Below are positions 1 through 8,034 of a stretch of 21,411 nucleotides of DNA, piece by piece. This stretch comes from an uncultured Desulfuromonadales bacterium. GTDB taxonomy: Bacteria; Desulfobacterota; Desulfuromonadia; Desulfuromonadales; Geopsychrobacteraceae. The notes under the pieces are model-generated. The model had not been told where the DNA came from, made no database searches, and saw only the letters and a program-made list of their open reading frames with translations. A program made the position numbers and the translations under genes. Positions within the stretch are counted from its first letter, which is position 1, and every line of letters starts with the position of its first letter. The stretch covers positions 1 through 21,411 of the forward strand of contig CAMYNC010000059.1 in NCBI GenBank assembly GCA_947259685.1, given 5' to 3'.

Positions 1-22
1 GAAGTCTGCGATCAGGCCACAT
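1..22 (-). CDS. Start of a probable nitronate monooxygenase (partial)
   Basis: Only the first seven codons lie in the window, running off the left edge on the minus strand. They read M-W-P-D-R-R-L after an AGGAG ribosome site 8 bases upstream (complement of 31-35). Nitronate monooxygenases (2-nitropropane dioxygenase family, FMN enzymes that oxidise nitroalkanes) often begin with a very similar MWPDRRLLDL sequence. The match is suggestive but far too short to be firm; another protein could share this start. Confidence 0.35.
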
Positions 23-179
23 GGCTTTCACTCCTTTTTTGCGACCCGACATTTTAGCATCTCCGGTTCACTCCGGCGGTTAGCTCATAATCCAAAGAAG
101 CTGACAATCGAAGTATCAAAACAGTATTTTCAACTTCATAGTCGCACATAGTTGCCCACAGCTGCCTGTCGCGACCTGA

Positions 180-840
180 TCATGTCATGTCAGTGAATTG
201 CCGCGCGGTCGCAGACCTTAGCCATGCCGTACGGTAGCCGTCCCGGCGCCAGAGCACGGGAAAGAAACTCTCATCCATCTCCAGGCTGCCCGCCTTCTTG
301 TAGCGCCCGTAAATCGGCCCGACATTGTCGCGATCAAATTGCGCTTCGCTTGAGGCGCAATGGGCCACCAGTGAGCGCCGTGGGCCGGTGCCGGTGTTGG
401 CGCGCGAGCCGTGCCAGGTACGCCCGTGATGCAGGACGCCAGAGCCGGCCGGCACTTCGATGGCAACGATATCGGGCTCGGCCCCGGCACGTTCAGCCGC
501 CACCTGCATGTCCGCCAGCGGGTCATCAGGCGCATGAAACTGGGCGATCGGCGGTGACAGCGGCCACAGGTGCGAACCGCGGACATATTCGATTGTGCCC
601 TGGTCGGCCCTGGTGTCGTCCAGTGTTATCCAGCAGGTCATCATTTCGTTGGGATCGATCCAGCCCTGATAGCTGTCGTCCTGATGAAACCCCAGTGCCT
701 TTGCCTGCGGTGGCTTCCAGATGACATTGTCCTGGTTGATGCGCCCCCCCGGCCAGCCGCGCAATTGCGCGCACGCCGCGCCGATGTCCTGCCGCAGCAC
801 GATGCCGGCGACCGTGCGGTCGGCTTTCCAGCCGTTCTTT
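180..840 (-). pseudogene. 5'-truncated phytanoyl-CoA dioxygenase family gene
   Basis: This encodes the catalytic core of an Fe(II)/2-oxoglutarate-dependent PhyH-family dioxygenase. Visible are the iron-binding H-x-D in GFHQDDSY, the distal iron-binding His region LHHGRTWHGSRAN and the 2-oxoglutarate Arg region RRSLVAHC, followed by a normal C-terminus. Family resemblance begins near NGWKADRTV (about 810-835). The preceding 60-100 residues expected for a complete member (usually 270-300 aa) are absent. The frame stays open to 968, but that extension is antisense to the neighbouring flavin oxidoreductase and does not look like PhyH. The block is GC-richer than the DNA to its right. The substrate cannot be predicted. 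The gene is probably dead unless a new start has been recruited. Confidence 0.7.
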
Positions 841-1663
841 TGAGGCTGGCTGGATAGATCATGGGGCACCCTATTTTTCATCCGAATTGCCCTATTTAAA
901 GGGATTTTTACAGGAACAGCTGCCCGGGGAAAATCTACAGCAATGGCAGCCGCAAGTATCAGGTTCATTACGTGCGGATGAACAACTCCACTCGATCGGG
1001 GTTCCGCGTAACAGCGCGATTACCAGAGGATTGCTCAGTGAGCAAAACTTTCATCCTTCCACCCGTATTGCTCGGCTTGTCGCCTGTCGCGAAGGTTGGC
1101 AGCTGTTTAACGATGGTGATTCGCTGCTCGGCATCTGGCCGCAGGTAGTTGTCGCGGTTCCGGCACCCCAGGCCCTGGTACTGCTCCGGGAACAGCAGAC
1201 GCTGGCGCGACTGATCAGCTTGGCCAGAATGGAGCCTTGCTTGGTTGCTGCCATCCGAACCGAAACAGCATTGGATCAACTGGCCGATGTCTCGGTTTAC
1301 AAACATCCGGTTATCCGCCGCATCGTCCACAACAGTGGCAAACCGAACCGGCAGAATGAAAATGTCTACCTGGTTCAGGCGACCAAGAGATGGTCGCAAG
1401 ACTATCTCGAGGAGTCGGTGGAAAGCATCGGAAGTGAACTTCAACAGAATTTCAGGAAACTTGTTGGTGACGGAATTGGGAGTGAACTGCTCTTCGCCCA
1501 CCGCTGGCGTTATGCGTTTACCGAGGTTGCGCTGGGGCAGTCCTGTTTGTGGGAAAGTAATTTAAAATTAGGCGTCTGTGGCGACTGGTGTCTCGGCCGC
1601 CGGGTTGAAGACGCCTGGCGAAGCGGAACCGATTTGGCTGTCAGGATGCTCAGATACTCTTAA
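815..1663 (+). pseudogene. 5'-truncated renalase-like FAD oxidoreductase (COG3380)
   Basis: The C-terminal three quarters of a renalase/amine-oxidase-like flavoprotein. The frame can be read upstream of the first good start (TTG at 887): codons 818-886 give GRLSSRSFEAGWIDHG and APYFSSE, the family's conserved stretch just after the FAD-binding N-terminus. Further on come VGVPRN-like (IGVPRNSAI), VVAVPAPQAL and the hallmark C-terminal HRWRYAF and GVCGDWCLGRRVEDAW. The N-terminal GxGxxG Rossmann motif and about 30-40 residues are missing, replaced by the truncated PhyH gene on the other strand. Intact relatives (about 330 aa) are predicted NAD/FAD-dependent oxidoreductases that often sit beside CFA-like methyltransferase genes, as here. 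Without the dinucleotide-binding loop the product should not bind FAD normally. It lies 15 bases upstream of the SRPBCC gene. Confidence 0.7.
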
Positions 1664-1678
1664 CCGAAAGTTGGCTCA

Positions 1679-2059
1679 ATGCAAGTGAAGAAAAGTATAA
1701 ATGCACCGATCGAGATGGTCTGGAAGATATTGACTGACACGCAGCTCTGGCCGGTTTGGGGCCCCTCTCTCAGCGCGATAAATTGTCCGCAACGCTACAT
1801 CAGCGCTGGCACCAAAGGGCAGCTGAAAACCAGCATTGGCCCATGGCTGCCGTTTGTGATTACCCGTTTCGAAGCCCCACGCTACTGGAACTGGGCCGTT
1901 GCGGGGATTCCCGCGACCGGTCATCGCTTGAATGCGCTTGGCCCGGGGCGCTGTGAACTGATTTTCGAAATGCCGCTCGCCGTGTTTCCCTATGCACTCA
2001 TTTGTCGCCGGGCGGCAAAGAGTATTGCCCGATTGGCGGAAGACAATGTCAGCTTTTGA
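1679..2059 (+). CDS. SRPBCC (START/polyketide-cyclase-like) family protein
   Basis: A 126-residue cytosolic protein with the typical SRPBCC opening: VKKSINAPIEMVWKILTDTQLWPVWGPS (residues 3-30), meaning a first strand, a helix, and the W-P-x-W motif. A second part, LPFVITRFEAPRYWNW, matches the family's central strands. These proteins form a helix-grip fold with a hydrophobic cavity that binds lipids, polyketides or other small hydrophobic ligands. The ligand here is unknown. It starts 15 bases after the flavin oxidoreductase and was probably its operon partner. Its 3' end overlaps that of the SDR gene on the opposite strand by 11 bases, a convergent arrangement. It is slightly shorter than many members (140-150 aa) but not obviously broken. 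Confidence 0.7.
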   Translation: MQVKKSINAPIEMVWKILTDTQLWPVWGPSLSAINCPQRYISAGTKGQLKTSIGPWLPFVITRFEAPRYWNWAVAGIPATGHRLNALGPGRCELIFEMPLAVFPYALICRRAAKSIARLAEDNVSF

Positions 2060-2795
2060 CCAATGGCCGAACCGAACTGAAACCACCGTCGACCGCGATG
2101 GTCTGACCGGTGATCCATTCTGCCTGATCGGAAAGCAGCCAGCAGATCAGTCCGGCGGCGTCATCACTGCGCCCATAGCGACCAAGAGGATATTGCGCGG
2201 CGAGCAGTTTTTCGGCTTTTTCACCGGCAAACAAACCTTCGGTTGCACCGCTTTTCATCAACGCCGGAGCGATGGCATTGATCCGGATCCCCTGAGCGGA
2301 ATAGGTCGCGGCGACGGTGCGGACCAAACCTTCGATGCCTGCTTTGGCCGCCGCGATTGCCGCATGATTGCTAATGCCGATTTTTGCCGCGACCGAACTG
2401 ACCAGCACCGCACGGCCGGCAGCTTTGTGAGCAAGCAATTGTTGAACGAAGCCCTGCAGGACGAAAAATGCGCTGTCCAAATTGTTTGCCAGGCAGTTGC
2501 GGTACTGTTCCGAGCTGGTGCGATGCAGCGGGCGGATCAAGACACTGCCGGCACAGTGCGCCAGCAGCGAAGCCGGTTCGGCAAAATTCTCGCTGATCGT
2601 CTGGAAAAGTTTTTCGACCTCTGCAGCAGAGGTCAGGTCGGCGACGATTTTCAGGGCGTCGCTCGGGGGAACTTCGGCCAGATTCTGCTCGTTACGGCCG
2701 GTCAGGACGAGGCGATAACCGGCTTCTGCCAGCCGCTGCGCAACGTTTCTGCCGAGGGTGCCGCTGCTGCCGGTGACCAGGGCGATATCAGACAT
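2049..2795 (-). CDS. SDR family protein lacking the catalytic tyrosine
   Basis: A 248-residue short-chain dehydrogenase/reductase. The NAD(P)-binding motif TGSSGTLG is at residues 8-15, the NNAG equivalent is HCAGS (80-84), and the C-terminal substrate-loop strand ends in ITGQTIAVDGGF. The Ser of the catalytic triad (S133/S134) and the Lys (K151) are present, but the YxxxK tyrosine position (147) is Ile within NHAAIAAAK. Classical SDR chemistry would therefore be impaired or use another acid such as H144. The start is supported by GGAGG 6 bases upstream of ATG. It is the second gene of a minus-strand pair with the Cys-rich protein (57-base gap). Similar SDRs are found near CFA/flavoprotein clusters, so a role in lipid or aldehyde metabolism is an inference. 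Confidence 0.85.
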   Translation of the reverse strand: MSDIALVTGSSGTLGRNVAQRLAEAGYRLVLTGRNEQNLAEVPPSDALKIVADLTSAAEVEKLFQTISENFAEPASLLAHCAGSVLIRPLHRTSSEQYRNCLANNLDSAFFVLQGFVQQLLAHKAAGRAVLVSSVAAKIGISNHAAIAAAKAGIEGLVRTVAATYSAQGIRINAIAPALMKSGATEGLFAGEKAEKLLAAQYPLGRYGRSDDAAGLICWLLSDQAEWITGQTIAVDGGFSSVRPLVKS

Positions 2796-2852
2796 CTTGT
2801 CCTCCAGGCTTTTCTCCTGCAGCTACGGCTTCGGCAGAAGAACGGCATCCCG

Positions 2853-3098
2853 CTAACGGCAGTGGCCTTCGAGGTTGAGGTTGTCGGCACCATCGCCCAG
2901 GTATTCTATTTCGGGCAGCTGGACCGGGTCGCAGACGTTGCCGGCAAAGTTGGCTTTGGCGTTACATTTTCCGCACTTGTATTCCGCCCGGCCGGAAAGG
3001 CAGGCGACCATGTCCTTTCGGCCTTCTACAGACAAGGTGCACAGGTGAACATGATGGCTTTCGATATCTTTGCAGAAGATTTCCGCGTCCTTCGTCAT
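2853..3098 (-). CDS. Small cysteine-rich protein, function unknown
   Basis: An 81-residue soluble protein. I chose the ATG at 3098 because AAAGGAGC lies 5-11 bases upstream; a longer frame exists but overlaps the divergent gene. It has seven cysteines (9, 20, 33, 42, 45, 56, 80), including a CGKC pair, plus HHVH at 15-18. That pattern suggests a metal site (zinc or iron) or redox-active thiols. No signal peptide or membrane segment is visible. It is the first gene of a probable two-gene minus-strand unit with the SDR, and its promoter must lie in the 125-base divergent gap before the ADP-ribosylglycohydrolase-like gene. I do not recognise the family with certainty. Confidence 0.7.
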   Translation of the reverse strand: MTKDAEIFCKDIESHHVHLCTLSVEGRKDMVACLSGRAEYKCGKCNAKANFAGNVCDPVQLPEIEYLGDGADNLNLEGHCR

Positions 3099-3223
3099 GA
3101 TCAGCTCCTTTTCTATTATCATCTGTCTGCTAACCTTAGCACAGCGCCTGGCTTCGGCAACCGAATCGGGAAAACGATGACGTGTCGAGGTGGTGAAACT
3201 TGGCGTGGCAGAAAAGGAAACGG
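3099..3223. promoter_or_regulatory. Divergent intergenic region
   Basis: These 125 bases separate the Cys-rich protein gene (minus) from the ADP-ribosylglycohydrolase-like gene (plus) and must hold both promoters. I see the two ribosome sites (AAAGGAG for the minus gene, AAAAGGAAA for the plus gene) and an AT-rich stretch around 3110-3140, but no -10/-35 pair convincing enough to place. Confidence 0.35.
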
Positions 3224-4330
3224 ATGATGACTGATAAACGGCTGCAGCAGCAAAGAGCAAGCGCGGCGTTAAAGACTCTGTTCGTCGCTGACGCCCTGGC
3301 GATGCCTGTTCACTGGTACTACAACCCACAGGACATCGAAAAGGCCTTTCCCGGTGGGATCGCGATGCTGGAGGCGGCACCCGCTTATCACCCCTCGTCG
3401 ATCATGTCGCTGCATTCCACCGCCAAAGGAGGCAGGGGTGGGCAAGCATCTGGTGGAGCGGGCCGGGAGATTGTCGGCGAGGTGATTCTGAAAGGTAAAC
3501 GTCAATACTGGGGACAACCGAACCAGCACTATCACCAGCAGATGCAGGCCGGAGAGAATACCCTCAATGCCCAGTGTGCGCGGGTGTTGATGCGGGCCAT
3601 GCGGACAAACGGCTGTCGCTACGCTAAAGACTGTTTTCTCGATGCCTATATCGCTTTTATGACCGCCGATCCGCCTCTGCACCCGGATACCTATGCCGAG
3701 TCCTACCACCGGGGATTTTTTGCCAACCTGGACGCTGGCAAAGCGAAGGATCAGTGTGGTGCCGTCACCCATGATAGCCCCTCGATCGGCGGACTGGTCA
3801 GCATCGCGCCGTTGGTGTTCGCCGAGCGGCTGCAGGGAACTCCCCTTCCTGAGGTTCAGCAGATTTGTCGGCAGCACCTGTTCCTGACCCATCCCGACGA
3901 AGAACTGGCAGCTGTCTGTGCGGCCTATGTCAAGCTTCTGGATGGCTTGCTGTTTCGCACCGAGCAGGACTCTGCTGAAACGCTCCTTGCCCGGGTGGCC
4001 AAAAACAGCATCGGGCTGGATCTGCCCGCGCTGGTGGCAAAGGGCCGCAGCGACCGGGACATCGTCGGCGGCCTGTTTTCGACCGCCTGTTACATCAGCG
4101 GATCCTGGCCGAGCGTTCTCTACCTGGCCTACCGGTATCTGAGCGAGCCGAAGCAGGGGCTGCTCGCCAACACCAATCTCGGTGGCGATAATGTCCACCG
4201 TGGTGCGGTCCTCGGCACCATTCTCGGCCTGGCAAATGCAGCGACAATCGATGAATTCTTCGACCGCCTGGTTGACCGGGAGGCTATCGCTGCCGAAATC
4301 AACGGGTTGCTTGAGCAACCGGAAGCTTGA
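3224..4330 (+). CDS. ADP-ribosylglycohydrolase (DraG/ARH-like) family protein
   Basis: A 368-residue all-alpha protein from tandem ATG codons (3224, 3227) preceded by AAAAGGAAA. The N-terminal ADALAMPVHWYYN (residues 22-34) corresponds to the family's GDALGxPxE metal-binding helix. The C-terminal NTNLGGDNVHRGAVLG (316-331) corresponds to GGDTDT. In ARH enzymes these acidic residues bind two divalent metals that hydrolyse ADP-ribose from arginine or serine, or cleave O-acetyl-ADP-ribose. Here the GGDN-VHRG form replaces GGDTDT and the first motif carries His instead of Glu, so metal binding is altered and the substrate is unclear. This variant occurs in intact homologues, so it looks like a subfamily and not decay. 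It leads a plus-strand run with DUF2177 (25-base gap) and the ABC exporter. Confidence 0.8.
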   Translation: MMTDKRLQQQRASAALKTLFVADALAMPVHWYYNPQDIEKAFPGGIAMLEAAPAYHPSSIMSLHSTAKGGRGGQASGGAGREIVGEVILKGKRQYWGQPNQHYHQQMQAGENTLNAQCARVLMRAMRTNGCRYAKDCFLDAYIAFMTADPPLHPDTYAESYHRGFFANLDAGKAKDQCGAVTHDSPSIGGLVSIAPLVFAERLQGTPLPEVQQICRQHLFLTHPDEELAAVCAAYVKLLDGLLFRTEQDSAETLLARVAKNSIGLDLPALVAKGRSDRDIVGGLFSTACYISGSWPSVLYLAYRYLSEPKQGLLANTNLGGDNVHRGAVLGTILGLANAATIDEFFDRLVDREAIAAEINGLLEQPEA

Positions 4331-4355
4331 TCTGATCAGCTCAGGAGCAGACTTT

Positions 4356-4760
4356 ATGGCACTCTATTATGTGAAACTCTACCTGCTGACAATCCCAATC
4401 TTTTTCGCCATCGACCTGATCTGGCTGGGAGTCGTGGCGAAAAACTTCTACCAGAACAACCTGGCGCATCTGCTCAGCCCAGCGGTCAACTGGCCGGCGG
4501 CTTTTCTCTTCTATTTAATTTATATCGCCGGAATTATCCTCTTCTCCGTCCGTCCGGCGCTCGCCGAGCAGTCGCTGGTCAAAGCCGCTATCTGGGGGGC
4601 GCTGTTCGGGTTTTTCACCTACGCCACCTACGATCTGACCAACCTGGCGACGCTCCGGGACTGGCCGATCAAGGTGGTGCTGGTTGATATCGCCTGGGGT
4701 ACTCTGCTCTGCACTCTGGTCGCTTCGGGCAGTTACCTGATCGGGCGCTGGCTCAGCTGA
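4356..4760 (+). CDS. DUF2177 family four-helix membrane protein
   Basis: A 134-residue integral inner-membrane protein. The ATG at 4356 follows CAGGAGCAG at a good distance; the same frame upstream overlaps the previous gene. Four hydrophobic helices are visible at about residues 7-28, 47-65, 76-96 and 108-130. The family pattern is present: FFAIDLIWLG in helix 1 and GFFTYATYDLTNLATL with WPIKVVLVDIAWG in the second half. DUF2177 has no established biochemical activity. In proteobacteria it is a recurring neighbour of CFA-type methyltransferase and flavoprotein genes linked to photo-oxidative stress, consistent with the operon some 6 kb downstream. The 27-base gap to the ABC ATPase suggests co-transcription. 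Confidence 0.85.
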   Translation: MALYYVKLYLLTIPIFFAIDLIWLGVVAKNFYQNNLAHLLSPAVNWPAAFLFYLIYIAGIILFSVRPALAEQSLVKAAIWGALFGFFTYATYDLTNLATLRDWPIKVVLVDIAWGTLLCTLVASGSYLIGRWLS

Positions 4761-4787
4761 ATTGAACACTGGGGGGGAAGGCCGTTT

Positions 4788-5492
4788 ATGAATGATGATC
4801 TGGTGCAACTCCACAATCTGACAAAAAGTTTCCGTGAAGGCGTTGGCGAACGGCTGGTCTTTCGCGACCTGAATGCGACGATCCGGGCAGGTGAATTCGT
4901 GGTTTTGCTCGGCCGCAGCGGTTCGGGGAAATCGACGCTGCTGAATCTGCTCAGTGGCATCGACTTGCCGACGGCCGGCGAGGTGGTGATCGATGCACAG
5001 CATCTGACCCGGCTCTCTGAACAGCAGCGGACTTTGTTTCGCCGTGAGCATATCGGATTTGTGTTTCAGTTCTACAACCTGATTCCGACCCTGACGGTGC
5101 TGGAAAATCTATTGCTGCCACTGGAATTGAATGGAGAGGCAGGTGCGGCGGCTGAACAGCAGGCGCGGGAATTACTGCAGCAGGTCGAGCTGGGCGATCG
5201 CTCCGAGAGCTACCCGGATCGACTGTCCGGCGGCGAGCAGCAACGCATCGCCATCTGCCGGGCGCTGATTCACCGCCCGCTGCTGCTGTTGGCCGATGAA
5301 CCGACCGGCAACCTCGATGCTGAAACCGGCCAGCAGGTGCTTGAGCTGTTGGTCCGGCTGGCGCGCGAGAACCGCATGACCACCCTGATGGTCACCCACA
5401 GCCCAGAGGTGGCAAAGTTGGCCGACCGTGTGCTGACGATCCGCGATGGCCAGTTGGTGGAACCGACGGCGGCGCAGGAGAATTCGACATGA
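4788..5492 (+). CDS. ABC exporter ATP-binding protein (LolD/MacB/AttE type)
   Basis: A 234-residue ATPase with every nucleotide-binding motif: Walker [10 protein letters not shown] (42-50), Q-loop Gln94 in FQFYNLIP, signature LSGGEQQR (146-153), Walker B LLLLADEP (165-172) followed by TGNLD, and the switch His204 in VTHS. The [22 protein letters not shown] and TGNLD signatures are typical of the MacB/LolD/FtsE branch, which powers FtsX-type permeases to extract lipids, lipoproteins or peptides from the membrane rather than pump across it. A GGGGGGGAAG ribosome site precedes the ATG. The permease gene starts inside its stop codon (ATGA overlap), implying translational coupling and a fixed complex. 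Confidence 0.93.
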   Translation: MNDDLVQLHNLTKSFREGVGERLVFRDLNATIRAGEFVVLLGRSGSGKSTLLNLLSGIDLPTAGEVVIDAQHLTRLSEQQRTLFRREHIGFVFQFYNLIPTLTVLENLLLPLELNGEAGAAAEQQARELLQQVELGDRSESYPDRLSGGEQQRIAICRALIHRPLLLLADEPTGNLDAETGQQVLELLVRLARENRMTTLMVTHSPEVAKLADRVLTIRDGQLVEPTAAQENST

Positions 5493-8032
5493 TCCTCTGG
5501 CGAGCCGGATTCCGCTACCTATCGCGTCATCCATTACAGATCCTGTTTGCGGTGGTCGGCGTGGCGCTCGGGGTTGCCGTGGTGGTCGCCATCGACCTGG
5601 CCAACAGCAGCGCAGAGCGGGCTTTTCTGCTGTCGGCCGAGGCGGTGACCGGGCGGGCCAGCCACCAGATCGTCGGTGGGCCCGGCGGGCTGCCGGAGGA
5701 CGTTTATCGGCAGCTCCGGCTGGCCGGGCAGTGGCGCAACAGCGCACCGATTGTTGAAGGTTTCGCGGTGGTACCGGAGCGGCCGGGGGTGACGCTGAGA
5801 ATCCTCGGGGTCGATCCTTTCGCCGAGCAGCCGTTCCGCAGTTATTCGTCGAACAGCGACCGAAGGACCGATTTCAGCCGGTTGCTGAGCGAGCCGGGAA
5901 CCGGCCTGATGACCGCTACGACCGCCCACCGGCTGGGGCTGGAAACCGGTGAATCCCTGCCTCTGGAGATCGCCAGCGAACAGCGGACCCTGACCTTGGC
6001 CGGCCTGCTGCAGCCCCGTGACCAGGTCAGCGAACGGGCGCTGGAAAACCTGGTGATCCTCGATATCGCCGCCGCCCAGGAGCTCCTCGGCCAGAGCGGC
6101 AAGCTGTCGCGAATCGATCTGATAGTTCCGCAAGGAGAAGCAGGTCGGCAGAGTCTGGCAGAGTTACAGAAGCTGCTGCCGGCCAATACCGAGATCATTG
6201 CCGCCAACACCCGCGCGCGCAGCATGACGCAGATGACCCGGGCCTTTCAGCTCAATCTGACCGCTTTGAGCCTGTTAGCGTTGGTGGTCGGAATGTTTCT
6301 GATCTACAACACCATGACCTTTTCGGTGCTGCAGCGGCGGCCACTGCTCGGTGCCCTGCGCACCCTCGGCGTCACCCGACGGGAACTTTTCCGCCTGGTG
6401 CTGGTCGAGGCGCTGCTGGTCGGAACCCTTGGCACGCTGCTCGGGGTCCTGCTCGGAGTCCTGCTCGCTAACGGCCTGCTGGCGCTGGTGACCCGGACCA
6501 TCAACGACCTGTATTTCGTGCTCAATGTGCGCGCGCTAGCCCTGACACCCCTGTCCCTCGCCAAGGGGCTGCTGCTTGGCCTTGGCGCCACCCTGCTGGC
6601 TGCGCTGGTCCCGGCCTGGGAGGCAGCCAAGTCCCCGCCAAGGACGGTGCTGGCCCGTTCCAGTCTCGAAACTCGTCAGCGCCGGCTCTTGCCCTGGACG
6701 GTCGGCAGCGGCGTTGCTCTGATGCTGTTGAGCTTTGCTGGTTTGCTGATCCCGAGCAAAAGCATTCCCGGCAGTTTCCTCCTGATGTTCCTGCTGATCA
6801 CCGGCTATGCCCTGATCACTCCGGGAGCGGCGGTCTGGCTGCTTAAACGACTGCAGCCGCTGTTGGAACGCAGCTTTGGGTTGCTCGGCAAGCTGGCGGC
6901 GCGGAACCTGGTGGCCGGCCTGAGCCGCACCGGAGTCGCCACTGCGGCGCTGGTGATTGCCGTGGCGGCAACCATTGGTGTCGGCTTGATGATCGGCAGC
7001 TTTCGCGTGACGCTCGATCAGTGGCTGCAGAGCTATTTGCGGGCCGACATTTACCTGACCACCGCGGGCGAAGGCTTCGGAGCCAGTCGCAAAACTCTCA
7101 AGCCTGAATTGCTGAGTGCGTTGGGAAAAGTCGCTGGAGTGACGCGGATTACCCGGGCCCGGCATCTCAATCTGGAAAGTGCGGACGGTTTCAGTGAATT
7201 TTTTATTGCTGAATTCGATGCAAACAGCTTTGCCGGCTACTGGTTCCAGGACGGTGATAAGCAAGAGATTTACAGAGTTTTCGAGAATAGCGACGCGGTC
7301 ATTGTCTCTGAGCCCTATGCCTATCATCGCAACCTGCAGCGCGGCGAGCGGATCTCCCTGCGCACTGACCGGGGCGAGCGACAGTTCATCATTGCCGGAA
7401 TTTTTACCGACTACGGGTCGGATCAGGGACGGGTCAGCATGAGCCGTCGCGTCTACCGGAAATACTGGGATGATCTGCAAAGCGACGCCCTGGGCATCTA
7501 CCTGGCCGCGGGAGTTGACAGCGAAGCTCTGGTTGAGCAGCTGCAGGCCGCTGCAATTGGCATCCAACCGGTCCAGGCCTATTCCAACAGCGCCTTGCGA
7601 CAAGCTTCCATGGAGACCTTTGACCGGACCTTTGCCGTGACCTCGGTGCTGCGAATGCTGGCGGTGCTGGTCGCTTTTGTCGGCATTCTCAATGCTCTGA
7701 TGGCGATGCAGATCGAACGTTCCCGCGAACTGGCGGTGTTGCGGGCCAGTGGTTTGACGCCGCAGCAGCTCTGGGGCCTGGTCACTGCAGAGACTGGTTT
7801 GATCGGCCTGGTCGCAGGTTTGCTGTCCCTGCCGCTCGGGATCGTCCAGGCGCTGGTGTTGATCCTGGTGATCAATCGCCGCTCCTTCGGCTGGAGTATG
7901 CAGTTTTCCATCGACCCCTGGATTCTGCTGCAGGCCCTCGGTTTGGCTTTGTTTGCGGCATTGCTGGCGGGGATTTATCCGGCCTGGCGGATGGCGAGAA
8001 CTTCGCCAGCTCTGGCGCTACGGGAGGAATAG
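5489..8032 (+). CDS. FtsX-family ABC exporter permease, duplicated-domain type
   Basis: An 847-residue permease. After an N-terminal helix (about 15-35) comes a MacB-type periplasmic domain (about 40-245) and a first FtsX membrane block (about 250-375, with the coupling segment [22 protein letters not shown]). A central pair of helices follows (about 400-455), then another helix near 480-500, a second periplasmic domain (about 505-710) and a second FtsX block (about 720-840, with the matching [20 protein letters not shown]). Length and ten-helix layout agree with long YbbP-like or AttF/AttG-like permeases in which both halves of the channel are one chain. With the ATPase it should form an inner-membrane mechanotransmission transporter. 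The cargo is unknown; the following lipocalin-like protein suggests a hydrophobic substrate. Confidence 0.9.
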   Translation: MILWRAGFRYLSRHPLQILFAVVGVALGVAVVVAIDLANSSAERAFLLSAEAVTGRASHQIVGGPGGLPEDVYRQLRLAGQWRNSAPIVEGFAVVPERPGVTLRILGVDPFAEQPFRSYSSNSDRRTDFSRLLSEPGTGLMTATTAHRLGLETGESLPLEIASEQRTLTLAGLLQPRDQVSERALENLVILDIAAAQELLGQSGKLSRIDLIVPQGEAGRQSLAELQKLLPANTEIIAANTRARSMTQMTRAFQLNLTALSLLALVVGMFLIYNTMTFSVLQRRPLLGALRTLGVTRRELFRLVLVEALLVGTLGTLLGVLLGVLLANGLLALVTRTINDLYFVLNVRALALTPLSLAKGLLLGLGATLLAALVPAWEAAKSPPRTVLARSSLETRQRRLLPWTVGSGVALMLLSFAGLLIPSKSIPGSFLLMFLLITGYALITPGAAVWLLKRLQPLLERSFGLLGKLAARNLVAGLSRTGVATAALVIAVAATIGVGLMIGSFRVTLDQWLQSYLRADIYLTTAGEGFGASRKTLKPELLSALGKVAGVTRITRARHLNLESADGFSEFFIAEFDANSFAGYWFQDGDKQEIYRVFENSDAVIVSEPYAYHRNLQRGERISLRTDRGERQFIIAGIFTDYGSDQGRVSMSRRVYRKYWDDLQSDALGIYLAAGVDSEALVEQLQAAAIGIQPVQAYSNSALRQASMETFDRTFAVTSVLRMLAVLVAFVGILNALMAMQIERSRELAVLRASGLTPQQLWGLVTAETGLIGLVAGLLSLPLGIVQALVLILVINRRSFGWSMQFSIDPWILLQALGLALFAALLAGIYPAWRMARTSPALALREE

Positions 8033-8034
8033 GC

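Noticed and set aside
224..724. Plus-strand frame of 166 codons
   Set aside because: Antisense to the PhyH catalytic core, whose iron-binding motifs identify the true strand; the product is Arg/Pro/Cys-rich and lacks family features.
1992..3227. Long plus-strand frame of 411 codons
   Set aside because: It is antisense to the SDR and the Cys-rich gene, has no family resemblance and no ribosome site; it follows from codon bias of the real minus-strand genes.
3269..4318. Minus-strand frame of 349 codons
   Set aside because: Antisense to the ADP-ribosylglycohydrolase-like gene, which has clear family motifs and a ribosome site.
6536..7603. Minus-strand frame of 355 codons
   Set aside because: Antisense to the FtsX-type permease; Gln/Arg-rich composition typical of a reversed Leu/Ala-rich membrane gene.
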